This document shows, in pieces, positions 16,753 to 25,378 of a stretch of DNA of 62,071 nucleotides; position 1 is the first letter of the stretch; each line of letters opens with the position of its first letter. Where the stretch lies: contig NZ_BAGH01000609.1 of the NCBI RefSeq assembly GCF_000308715.1, positions 1 to 62,071 of the forward strand. The letters run 5' to 3'. The notes under the pieces were generated by a model. That model ran no database searches and had not been told where the DNA came from. It saw only the letters and a list, made by a program, of their open reading frames with translations. Made by a program: the position numbers and the translations under genes. This stretch comes from Nocardia tenerifensis NBRC 101015. Lineage in GTDB: Bacteria; Actinomycetota; Actinomycetes; Mycobacteriales; Mycobacteriaceae.

Positions 16753-17400
16753 ATGAGTATCGGCGTGCCTGCGAGACCGGCGGTCTGGTGTGATTTCGCG
16801 GGGGTGCTCACCGCCCCTGTCACCGACACGTTCACTACCTTCTGTGCCAAAATCCGTGTGCGCCCTGAATTTCTGATGGCGTCGATGCTCGCGGTTGCCC
16901 GCGAGTTCGGTACCGATGACATCATGCTGCCCCTGGATACTCCGTTGCTCAGCGGTATCCAGTGGGTGCGCGAGATGGAGTCGGTGCTGGCGCGTGATTT
17001 CGCAACGAATGTCGATCTGTCGCGGTTCGCCGAGCTCTGGTTCGCCGAGCGTCCGCCGAACACGGCCATGATCGATTTCGTGCGGACACTGCGTGCCGAG
17101 GGCGTTTTCGTCGGCATGGTGTCGAACATGCCGCCGGACTTCGATCCGTACTGGCGCGCGATCGTCGAACCCGAGCTGTTCGACGAAGTCATTCTCTCCT
17201 ACGAAGTCGGGTGCCGAAAACCTGATCGCGATATCTACGAACTCTGCGCTGTGAAAGCATCGGTACCTGCCACATCGTGTGTGCTGATCGATGACCTCGC
17301 GGTCAATTGCCGCGGTGCCGTCGACAACGGTTGGCAGGCTGTCGAGTTCAAAGATACCGACGACGCGATTACGCGTGTCAGGGAGGCGGTTGGTCTGTGA
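16753..17400 (+). CDS. HAD-superfamily hydrolase-like protein
   Basis: A 215-residue HAD protein of the HAD-IA type. Motif I is CDFAGVL: Asp14 (nucleophile) is present, but the second Asp, normally general acid, is Ala16. Motif II is MVSNMP, motif III/IV GCRKPDRDIY and LIDDLAVNCRGA, with Lys and both acidic residues present. Members with this motif I are common and may be weak or specialised phosphatases. Because AfsA products carry a phosphate, a HAD protein in the same operon is the natural candidate for its removal; this is inference. It overlaps the MMPL gene by GTGA. Confidence 0.82.
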   Translation: MSIGVPARPAVWCDFAGVLTAPVTDTFTTFCAKIRVRPEFLMASMLAVAREFGTDDIMLPLDTPLLSGIQWVREMESVLARDFATNVDLSRFAELWFAERPPNTAMIDFVRTLRAEGVFVGMVSNMPPDFDPYWRAIVEPELFDEVILSYEVGCRKPDRDIYELCAVKASVPATSCVLIDDLAVNCRGAVDNGWQAVEFKDTDDAITRVREAVGL

Positions 17401-19562
17401 ACAGGGTTGACGTGGTGCTGGATCGCTTACGGTCCTTTGTGGAGCGGCATGCGTGGTCCACGGTTGCCGTTTGGGTGATCCTGATGGCGCTGGCGGCCGC
17501 GGGCGCCGCGAATCAGAACGCGCACTTGACGAGTGGCGGTTTCGAAGCGCCCGGAAGTCAGTCTCTGCGTGTCGACGAGCGAATAGCGTCGGACTTCCCC
17601 GCGGCGGCCGCCGCGACGCTCGCGGTGGTTCTGCGGTCGGACCCAGCGCAAGCGACGGTGCTGGAACAGGGCCGAGCGGAGGCGGTCTCGCGCCTCGGTG
17701 ACGTGTCCGGTATCTCGATCGCCCCTTCGCCCCCGGCGGCGGGGCAGCATCCGGATATCCGCGTCATCCCCTTGATCGTCACCGGCGGCCAGGACTCGTC
17801 GATCGACATCGCGAAAGAAATCGCCAAGCGATTGGGTATCGAGCACCACAAACCCGCGCAGTTGGTCGACGGTCACGTGCAGGCTTATCTGACCGGACAG
17901 GGCGCGCTGTACGCGGAAGTGCAATCCGAGACGACCGACGCCGTCGCCAAGGGGGAACTGTTCGCTTTCCCGCTGATCGCGCTCACCCTGCTGCTGGTCT
18001 TCGGATCCTTGCTGAGCATGGCGCTGCCGATCGGGGTCGCCATGGCGGCTGTCGTCGTCACCGGTGGGATCACCTACTTGCTCGCCCAGGTGATCAGCAT
18101 GTCGATTTTCGTATCGAATGCCGTGTCGATGGTGGGTATCGGGGTAGCCGTGGACTACACGCTGTTCGTGCTCGTCCGTTTTCGCTCGGAGGTCCAGGGC
18201 GGCGCGACGATCGAGCAGGCCCGGCGGACCGCGATGCTGACCTCGGGACGTGCGGCCGTGCTCTCCGGTTGCACGGTCGTGCTGGCGTTGGCGAGTTTGT
18301 TCGTCATCGACTCGACGGCGTTGCGATCCATTGCCATCGGCACCATCACGGTCGTCGTGGTGGCCATGACCGCGACCGTCACGCTGGTGCCTGCCATCGT
18401 GGCGCTGCTCGGTGAGCGATTCGCGGCAATCAAACCGCGCCGCAATCGGTTTCGGCCCCGGCGCGATCCCGCCCGGGCCGGCGATTTCTGGATGCGATGG
18501 TCGGACGTCGTGATGCGCCGTCCGGTGCTGTTCGTACTCGCCGCTGCCGCGCTGTTGCTGGCGCTCGCACTCCCCGCCACCAAGCTCGAGATGAGCAACA
18601 GCGTGCTGCGTCAGCTACCGGACACCAATCAGGCGCGAGTCGGTACCGAACTCGCGGGATCGGTGCTCGGCCCCGGGACGGGCAGCCCGGTTCAAGTCCT
18701 GGTGACCGCGGCGGGCGACGCGGCTTCGCTGCCCGCCGACAGCCCCTCGGTGGCGGAAGTCCAGCGGATCATCCAAGCACACGGCGACGTCGCGGGCGAC
18801 GTGTCGGCTACCGCGGACACGAGCGGGAAAAGCGTACTGGTACAGGCCGTTCTCACGTCGGATCCCGAATCATCCTCGGCGCGAGCCACCGTCACCGACT
18901 TGCGCGGCGCGCTCGGCGACATCGCCGGGGTCACCGCCCTCGTGGGCGGGACGACTGCCACCATCATGGACTTCGACGATCTGGTGTCGCGGGCGATGTG
19001 GTCGATCGTCGCGTTCATCGTGATCGCCGGATTCGCGCTGCTCGTCGTGATTCTGCGCTCGCCGGTCCTGGCGGCCAAGGCCATCCTCATGAACCTGCTG
19101 TCGCTGGCCGCCGCCTACGGCGTGCTGGTGATGGTGTTCGAGTGGGGATGGCTGTCGTGGCTCGGCATCCAGGCGGCCCCCACGGTAGACACGATCACAC
19201 CGCCCCTGATTCTGGCCATCACTTTCGGTCTGTCCATGGACTACGAGATCTTCCTGTTGTCGAGAATCCGTGAAGGCTGGGAGGCCACCGGGGACAATGC
19301 CAAGGCCGTCGCCGAGGGGCTCGCCGCCTCGGCGCGCTCGATCTCGAGCGCGGCCCTGCTGATGGTGCTCGTCTTCATCGCCTTCGTCCTCACGGGATTC
19401 CCGTCCGCGCAGCGCCTTGGACTGGGGTGCGCGGTTGCCGTCGCGGTCGACGCGACAGTGGTGCGCCTGGTGCTCGTTCCGGCGGCCATGCGGCTGTTCG
19501 GGCGCTGGAACTGGTGGTTCCCCGGCAAGCGCGCGCCCGACCGTGTCGAAGTCGAGATATGA
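17397..19562 (+). CDS. MMPL-family RND lipid transporter
   Basis: A 721-residue inner-membrane transporter with the two-fold RND layout. Helix 1 is in STVAVWVILMALAAAGAA, then a large periplasmic domain, helices from FAFPLIALTLLLVFGS, the core motif GIGVAVDYTLFVLVRFRSE, and in the second half FGLSMDYEIFLLSRIRE followed by more helices. This matches mycobacterial MmpL proteins, which export complex lipids built by FAAL/PKS pairs. The GTG at 17397 overlaps the HAD stop and follows GGGAGG. Codon 11 is TTA. Its last codons overlap the start zone of the PKS. It is the likely exporter of the cluster product. Confidence 0.93.
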   Translation: MNRVDVVLDRLRSFVERHAWSTVAVWVILMALAAAGAANQNAHLTSGGFEAPGSQSLRVDERIASDFPAAAAATLAVVLRSDPAQATVLEQGRAEAVSRLGDVSGISIAPSPPAAGQHPDIRVIPLIVTGGQDSSIDIAKEIAKRLGIEHHKPAQLVDGHVQAYLTGQGALYAEVQSETTDAVAKGELFAFPLIALTLLLVFGSLLSMALPIGVAMAAVVVTGGITYLLAQVISMSIFVSNAVSMVGIGVAVDYTLFVLVRFRSEVQGGATIEQARRTAMLTSGRAAVLSGCTVVLALASLFVIDSTALRSIAIGTITVVVVAMTATVTLVPAIVALLGERFAAIKPRRNRFRPRRDPARAGDFWMRWSDVVMRRPVLFVLAAAALLLALALPATKLEMSNSVLRQLPDTNQARVGTELAGSVLGPGTGSPVQVLVTAAGDAASLPADSPSVAEVQRIIQAHGDVAGDVSATADTSGKSVLVQAVLTSDPESSSARATVTDLRGALGDIAGVTALVGGTTATIMDFDDLVSRAMWSIVAFIVIAGFALLVVILRSPVLAAKAILMNLLSLAAAYGVLVMVFEWGWLSWLGIQAAPTVDTITPPLILAITFGLSMDYEIFLLSRIREGWEATGDNAKAVAEGLAASARSISSAALLMVLVFIAFVLTGFPSAQRLGLGCAVAVAVDATVVRLVLVPAAMRLFGRWNWWFPGKRAPDRVEVEI

Positions 19563-19573
19563 AGGAGCCCAAG

Positions 19574-22500
19574 ATGAATCGCGCCTCGCTCGCCGCCAGG
19601 CTGGCCACCGTCGAACCGTCGCGGAGATTCGATGCGGTGCTCGCCGAGGTGTGCGACATCGCGGCCGGGATGCTCGACGGGGGCACCGCGGTCGAGGTGG
19701 ACCGCCCCTTCCACGATTACGGTTATACGTCGCTGGCGGCGGTCGAGTTCACCCGGCGCCTCTCGGCCGCTGCGGGTTTCGAGATCCCCGCCGTGCTCCT
19801 CTTCGAGCATCCGACACCTACCGCGGTGGCCTGGTACCTGTATTCGCACTTCGATTCGGTCGCTGCCGGCGGCGGTTCCGGCGACCCGGCGACGCCGCCG
19901 CGGCGTCGGACCGAGGCGGCCGCCACCGCCTCGACCGATGAGCCGATCGCCATCATCGGCATGGCGTGCCGGTATCCCGGCGGGGTCGCCGCGCCCGAAG
20001 ACCTGTGGCGGCTGGTGGAATCCGGTACCGATGCGATCACCGGGTTCCCGGCCGACCGGGGCTGGGATCTGGCGGGGCTGTACCACCCCGACGCGGACCA
20101 TCCCGGAACCACCTACGTCCGGTCCGGCGGCTTCCTGGACCGTATCGACGCATTCGATCCGGAGTTCTTCCAGATCAGCCCCCGCGAAGCGCTCGCGATG
20201 GATCCTCAGCAGCGGCTCCTGTTGGAGGGGGCGTGGGAAGCCTTCGAACACGCCGGAATTCCGATGTCGTCCCGCACCGGCAGCAAGACCGGGACATTTC
20301 TGGGCCTCTGCGGATCCGACTACGCGTGGGTCGCGCAATCATCGAGAGCGGAAGTCGAAGGGTATTGGGGAACGGGCACGGCGGGTAGCGTCGCGTCCGG
20401 TCGACTCGCGTACACCTTCGGGTTCGAGGGCCCGGCGATCACGGTCGACACCGCGTGCTCCTCGTCGCTGGTCGCGCTCCATCTGGCGGCGGCGTCGCTC
20501 AGATCGGGTGAATGCTCGCTGGCGCTCGCCGGCGGCGTCACGGTGATGACGACGCCGAATATGTGGCTGGAGTTCACCAAGCACCGGGCGCTGTCGCCGG
20601 ACGGGAGATGCCGCTCGTTCGCCGCCGACGCGAACGGGACGGCCTGGTCGGAAGGCATGGGACTGGTTCTGCTCGAGCGGCTGAGCGACGCGCGACGCCA
20701 CGGCCGACGAATCCTCGGCGTAGTTCGCGGATCGGCTGTCAATCAGGACGGACGCAGCAACGGCTTGACTGCTCCGCGGGGCGGAGCGCAGGAGGCCGTC
20801 ATTCGGCAGGCGCTGGCCAATGCGGGATTGACCGGCGCCGACATCGACGTGGTCGAAGCTCACGGTACGGGCACACCGCTCGGCGACCCGATCGAGGCGC
20901 GCGCGCTGCTCGCCACGTACGGGCGCCAACGCCCGAGTGATCGTCCGCTGCTGCTCGGGTCGCTGAAGTCCAATATCGGTCACACCCAGGCGGCGGCGGG
21001 CGTCGGGGGCGTCATCAAGATGCTCCTCGCAATGCGTCACCGAATGCTGCCGCGCAGTCTTTACGCCGGCGAACCGACCCCGGATGTCGATTGGTCGAGC
21101 GGCGGTATGTCGCTGCTGCGCGATGCGGTCGAGTGGGCGCCCGGCGCACGACCGCGCCGAGCCGCGGTCTCCGCGTTCGGGGTCGGCGGCACCAATGCTC
21201 ATCTTATTGTGGAAGAGCCGCCGGCCACGCCCGAGAATCCGGCAGTGGCGGCCGGGGCTGTCGCCTGGGTGCTGAGTGCGAAGACACCAGCCGCCCTGTC
21301 CGAGCGACGTCGGTTGCTGGCCGAATTCCTCAGCGACGGAGTGGAATTCGACCCGCTCGAGATCGCGGGTGCGCTCGCGGCCCAGGACCAGCTGCTCGAG
21401 TATCGAACCGTTGTGGTCGGCACCGGCCGAGGCGAACTGCTCGCCGGACTGAGCCCGCTGGTCAACCCGTCCCCTGCCGAAGAGTCCAGCGGGGCCTCCC
21501 AAACGCCGCGGGGGAAGATCGCGTTCGTATTCCCCGGCCAGGGGTCGCAGTGGCGCGGAATGGCGGTGGAGCTCTTGGATTCGTCGCCGGCCTTCGCGCA
21601 GACGTTCCACGATTGTGCGATCGCGCTGGCGCCGCACCTTGACCGCCCGCCCTCGGATCTCGAGGCGATCGTTCGCGACGGCGACGAGGCAGCTTTCGAG
21701 CAGGTCGATATCGTGCAGCCGGTATTGTTCGCCGTTCTCGTATCTCTCGCGACGTTGTGGCGATCCCATGGGGTAGCGCCCGATGTCGTCGTCGGGCACT
21801 CGCAGGGCGAGATCGCGGCGGCCTATATCGCCGGTGGCCTGTCGCTCGACGATGCCGCGGCGGTGGTGGCTCTGCGTGCCAAGGCGATCGCCCGGCTGGC
21901 CCGCGATGGCGGCATGATATCGGTCGCCGAGTCGGCCGAGGCCGCGGCCGCGCGGATCGAGCGTCACGCCGGGGTGTCCCTCGCGGCCGTCAACAGCCCG
22001 GCTTCGGTGGTGATCTCCGGCGAGCGTTCGGCGTTGACCGCGATCCTCGCCGAATGCGAGCGGGAAGGGCTGCGAGCCAAGCGGATTCCGGTCGACTATG
22101 CGTCACACTCCGCCCATGTCGAGCCGCTCAAGTCCGAACTGGTACGAGCGTTGTCGGACATCTCGCCGCGCAGCGGCCAGGCGGACTTCTGTTCGAGCGT
22201 CACCGGGAACCTGCTGGACACGGCTGATTTGGACGCGAGGTACTGGTACCGAAACCTGCGTCGCACAGTTCGGTTCGAGTCGGCCGTCTCTCGTCTCATC
22301 GATATCGGTGTCCGCACGTTCATCGAGATCAGCCCGCATCCTGTGCTGGTTTCGGCGATCGAGGAGACCATCGAGCATGCGCCGACTCGCGAGGGACGGA
22401 TTCATGTCACCCCAACGGTCACCAAGCACGATGGGGGTCTGACCGCGTTTCTCGGATCGGTCGCGAACCTCTACACCGAGGGCGTGCCGGTCGACTGGCG

Positions 22501-25375
22501 ACGCGCCTATCCGCGAAAGCTGGATCTGGGCATCGACCTGCCGACCCATCCGTTCGACCGTGATCGGTACTGGATCCGGCCCGGCCACCTCGCCGCACCG
22601 TCGGAACTCGGGCTGACTTCGGTATCGCACCCGCTGTTGACCGGCAGCTTGAAACTGGCCGCCGAGCCGGGTTGTCACGTGTGGACCGGCACGTGGTCAC
22701 TGGCGGAGTATCCGTGGATCGCGGACCATCGGGTGTGCGGTGCCGCTCTCGTGCCGGGCACAGCCTTCGTCGAGCTGGCCGCGTATGTCACCGCCGCGGT
22801 CGGTGGCAACGAGGTCGAAGAACTCCACCTCGAGGCTCCGTTACCACTCCCGGACTCGGGCTCCGTCCGGATTCAAGTGTGGGTGGGCGCGCCCGACTCG
22901 AGCGGTAAACGAGCGCTGGCTATCCATTCCGCCGAAAGTGACGCCGCGAGTGGACCGAACTGGCAGCGGCATGCGACAGGCACCATCGCCGAGACCGAGG
23001 ATCCGCTCGAGGCGAACCCCGGATTCGCGGCGGCTTGGCCGCCCGCGCAGGCGACACCGATCGACCTCGGCCCGATGTACGGCGAACTCGCGCGCGAGGG
23101 ACTCGGCTACGGACCGGTGTTCCAGAATGTGCGCAAGGCTTGGTCGGCCCGGGGCGATATCGGCGAATTGCTGTTCGCCGAGGTCGAATTGCCCGGTGAA
23201 CTGCGGGGCAGCTCATATGCCGCGGCGCATCCCGCGTTGCTGGACTCCGCGTTTCACGTCGCCCTGGAGCACGGCGCGGTGGATCGGAATCCGGAAGAGG
23301 TATGGATTCCCTTCTCGTGGCGCAATATTCGCGCCCTACGGCCGTCCGAAGCGCGCAGTTCCCTGCGGGCCGGCATCTGCCGGACCGGTGACCGTCAGGT
23401 CTCGCTGACCGCGACCGACCAGAACGGGGTACCGGTGCTATCGGTCGGGGAAGTGGCGCTGCGACCTATTCCCACCACCATGTTGTCGGCGGCGGTGGCT
23501 GCGCCCGCCGAGCCCTTTCACAGCCTGCGCTGGATTCCGGTGACTCGCCCGATCGAGCCGTCCGCCGCGCGTCGCTGGGCCGTCCTCGATCCGACCGGTG
23601 CATTCGACTGTGCTGGAATCGATCTCGACCGCTGGGACGGCATCGGCTCATTGATCGAGGCCATGGACCATGGTGCCCCCGCACCGCATCTGGTCCTCGT
23701 CCGGCTCGAGGGAACTCCGGAGCGATCCGCCGATGCGGTCGAAGCAGGCCTGCGCGACGGGCTCCGGCTCGTACAGCGCTGGCTCGCCGACGATCGGCTG
23801 AGCGATGCTCGATTGGTCCTGCTCACCACGGGAGCTACCGGGTCGAGCGAGCGGGTATCGCTCACCGCGGCGGCGCTGTGGGGGCTGGTCGGCAGTGCGC
23901 AATCCGAGCACCCGGGGCGGTTCACACTGGTCGACCTCGACAATCCGGCGAGCACACACCTGCTTCCCGCCATCGTGGAACTGCCCGAGCCCCGCATCCG
24001 AGTGCGCGGCGGATCGGTCGAGGTGGCAAGGCTGTTCGCCGAGCCACGGCGCTCGACCGAGAGCTTTCAGCCCGACGCCGAGACGACGATTCTCATCACG
24101 GGCGGAACCAGCGGCATCGGCGCCGCGATCGCCCGCCATCTGGTCGATCGCGGCGCCCGCCACCTCGTCCTGGTGAGCAGGCGCGGGGAGCGTGCGGCGG
24201 GCGCCGAAACTCTCGCCGCCGAACTGCGTTCCGGCGGGGCGGTGGTCACGATGGCGGCCTGCGATGTCGCCGACAAGAACGCGATGAGCGCGATCATCGA
24301 TGCCATCCCGGCGGCGCACCCCCTGGCCGGGCTGATCCACTCGGCGGGCGTGCTCGACGACGGCCTGATCGCGACACTGACCGAGAAGCAACTGGCCAGG
24401 GTATTGCGGCCGAAAATCGCCGGGACCCTGATCCTGCACGAGTTGACCGAGCACCTCGACCTGAGATTCTTCGTGCTGATGTCCTCGCTCGCCGGTGTCA
24501 TCGGTGCTGCCGGACAGGCGAATTACGCCGCGGCGAACTCCTTCCTGGACGCCATGGCCCGGCTACGCCGTAGCCAGGGACTAGCGGCCACGTCGATCGC
24601 CTGGGGTCTCTGGGCGGACGCCTCGGCGATGACAGAGCATCTTGCCGGTGGCGGAGTCGCGCGGCTCGCCGGGCGCGGCCTGGTCCCCATGCGCACGCCG
24701 GAGGCGTTGGGAATGTTCGATGCCGCGGTCGGACAGCCGGACGCATCGATCATCGCGGCGTCGATCGATACGCGGGCTCTGCTCGCCGACCGGGCTTCGG
24801 GTGGGTCGGCGCCGATGTTCGACACCTTGCTGCCGGACCTGGGCGAGGAGCGTAGCGACCGGGTGGCCGACCCGCTCGAAAACCTTGCGGACCAACCGGA
24901 TTCGGACTGGGAAGCCGCGTTGACGCGGTTCGTCCGGGCCGAGATCGCCGCGGTGCTGCGCTTCGGCGATGGTCCGTCGTTGCCCGTCGACCGATCGTTC
25001 CAGGAGCTCGGACTCGACTCGCTGGGCGCGCTGCAACTGCGCAACCGCATCAACGCGAGCGTCGGGCTGAGCATGCCGGTTTCGGTGGTCTTCGATCACC
25101 CGACGGTCACTCGGCTCGCACAGCACGTGACGGCACAGCTACGGCAGCGGGATCGTGCGAATCGACAGGGCGTCGTGGCCGGGGCGCTCGCCGACATCCG
25201 ACGCCACGTGCGGGCGTTGGATGTCGACGACAGATCGTCCGCGCTGGCCGGTCTGACGGATTTGGTCCGTGAGCTGAGTACTGGACCGTCTTCGGACGAA
25301 CCGCCGTCGTCGATCGAGACAGCCTCGGTCAGTGAGCTTTTCGACATGATCGACAATGACATGGGGGTGGCTTGA
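19574..25375 (+). CDS. Type I PKS: ACP-KS-AT-DH-KR-ACP
   Basis: A 1933-residue modular polyketide synthase. N-terminal ACP with GYTSL (Ser53). KS about 122-550, Cys295 in DTACSSS, His430 in EAHGTGT. AT about 647-930, nucleophile Ser743 in GHSQGE, with QVDIVQ and YASH (residue 842), the signature for methylmalonyl-CoA. DH with HRVCGAALVP (His1052) and LLDSAFH (Asp1224). KR with TGGTSGIG (1509), MSS, Tyr1651 and VLDDG, a B-type KR. C-terminal ACP GLDSL (Ser1816) and a docking tail ending DMIDNDMGVA. No ER, so the module should leave an alpha-methyl-alpha,beta-unsaturated thioester. AAGGAG six bases before the ATG at 19574 sets the start. TTA codon at 22841. The N-terminal ACP may receive the starter from the FAAL. 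Confidence 0.95.
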   Translation: MNRASLAARLATVEPSRRFDAVLAEVCDIAAGMLDGGTAVEVDRPFHDYGYTSLAAVEFTRRLSAAAGFEIPAVLLFEHPTPTAVAWYLYSHFDSVAAGGGSGDPATPPRRRTEAAATASTDEPIAIIGMACRYPGGVAAPEDLWRLVESGTDAITGFPADRGWDLAGLYHPDADHPGTTYVRSGGFLDRIDAFDPEFFQISPREALAMDPQQRLLLEGAWEAFEHAGIPMSSRTGSKTGTFLGLCGSDYAWVAQSSRAEVEGYWGTGTAGSVASGRLAYTFGFEGPAITVDTACSSSLVALHLAAASLRSGECSLALAGGVTVMTTPNMWLEFTKHRALSPDGRCRSFAADANGTAWSEGMGLVLLERLSDARRHGRRILGVVRGSAVNQDGRSNGLTAPRGGAQEAVIRQALANAGLTGADIDVVEAHGTGTPLGDPIEARALLATYGRQRPSDRPLLLGSLKSNIGHTQAAAGVGGVIKMLLAMRHRMLPRSLYAGEPTPDVDWSSGGMSLLRDAVEWAPGARPRRAAVSAFGVGGTNAHLIVEEPPATPENPAVAAGAVAWVLSAKTPAALSERRRLLAEFLSDGVEFDPLEIAGALAAQDQLLEYRTVVVGTGRGELLAGLSPLVNPSPAEESSGASQTPRGKIAFVFPGQGSQWRGMAVELLDSSPAFAQTFHDCAIALAPHLDRPPSDLEAIVRDGDEAAFEQVDIVQPVLFAVLVSLATLWRSHGVAPDVVVGHSQGEIAAAYIAGGLSLDDAAAVVALRAKAIARLARDGGMISVAESAEAAAARIERHAGVSLAAVNSPASVVISGERSALTAILAECEREGLRAKRIPVDYASHSAHVEPLKSELVRALSDISPRSGQADFCSSVTGNLLDTADLDARYWYRNLRRTVRFESAVSRLIDIGVRTFIEISPHPVLVSAIEETIEHAPTREGRIHVTPTVTKHDGGLTAFLGSVANLYTEGVPVDWRRAYPRKLDLGIDLPTHPFDRDRYWIRPGHLAAPSELGLTSVSHPLLTGSLKLAAEPGCHVWTGTWSLAEYPWIADHRVCGAALVPGTAFVELAAYVTAAVGGNEVEELHLEAPLPLPDSGSVRIQVWVGAPDSSGKRALAIHSAESDAASGPNWQRHATGTIAETEDPLEANPGFAAAWPPAQATPIDLGPMYGELAREGLGYGPVFQNVRKAWSARGDIGELLFAEVELPGELRGSSYAAAHPALLDSAFHVALEHGAVDRNPEEVWIPFSWRNIRALRPSEARSSLRAGICRTGDRQVSLTATDQNGVPVLSVGEVALRPIPTTMLSAAVAAPAEPFHSLRWIPVTRPIEPSAARRWAVLDPTGAFDCAGIDLDRWDGIGSLIEAMDHGAPAPHLVLVRLEGTPERSADAVEAGLRDGLRLVQRWLADDRLSDARLVLLTTGATGSSERVSLTAAALWGLVGSAQSEHPGRFTLVDLDNPASTHLLPAIVELPEPRIRVRGGSVEVARLFAEPRRSTESFQPDAETTILITGGTSGIGAAIARHLVDRGARHLVLVSRRGERAAGAETLAAELRSGGAVVTMAACDVADKNAMSAIIDAIPAAHPLAGLIHSAGVLDDGLIATLTEKQLARVLRPKIAGTLILHELTEHLDLRFFVLMSSLAGVIGAAGQANYAAANSFLDAMARLRRSQGLAATSIAWGLWADASAMTEHLAGGGVARLAGRGLVPMRTPEALGMFDAAVGQPDASIIAASIDTRALLADRASGGSAPMFDTLLPDLGEERSDRVADPLENLADQPDSDWEAALTRFVRAEIAAVLRFGDGPSLPVDRSFQELGLDSLGALQLRNRINASVGLSMPVSVVFDHPTVTRLAQHVTAQLRQRDRANRQGVVAGALADIRRHVRALDVDDRSSALAGLTDLVRELSTGPSSDEPPSSIETASVSELFDMIDNDMGVA

Positions 25376-25378
25376 GTA

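Noticed and set aside
14949..17192. 747-codon minus-strand open frame
   Set aside because: Antisense to the flavin monooxygenase, LLM and HAD genes, which have clear family motifs and overlapping starts.
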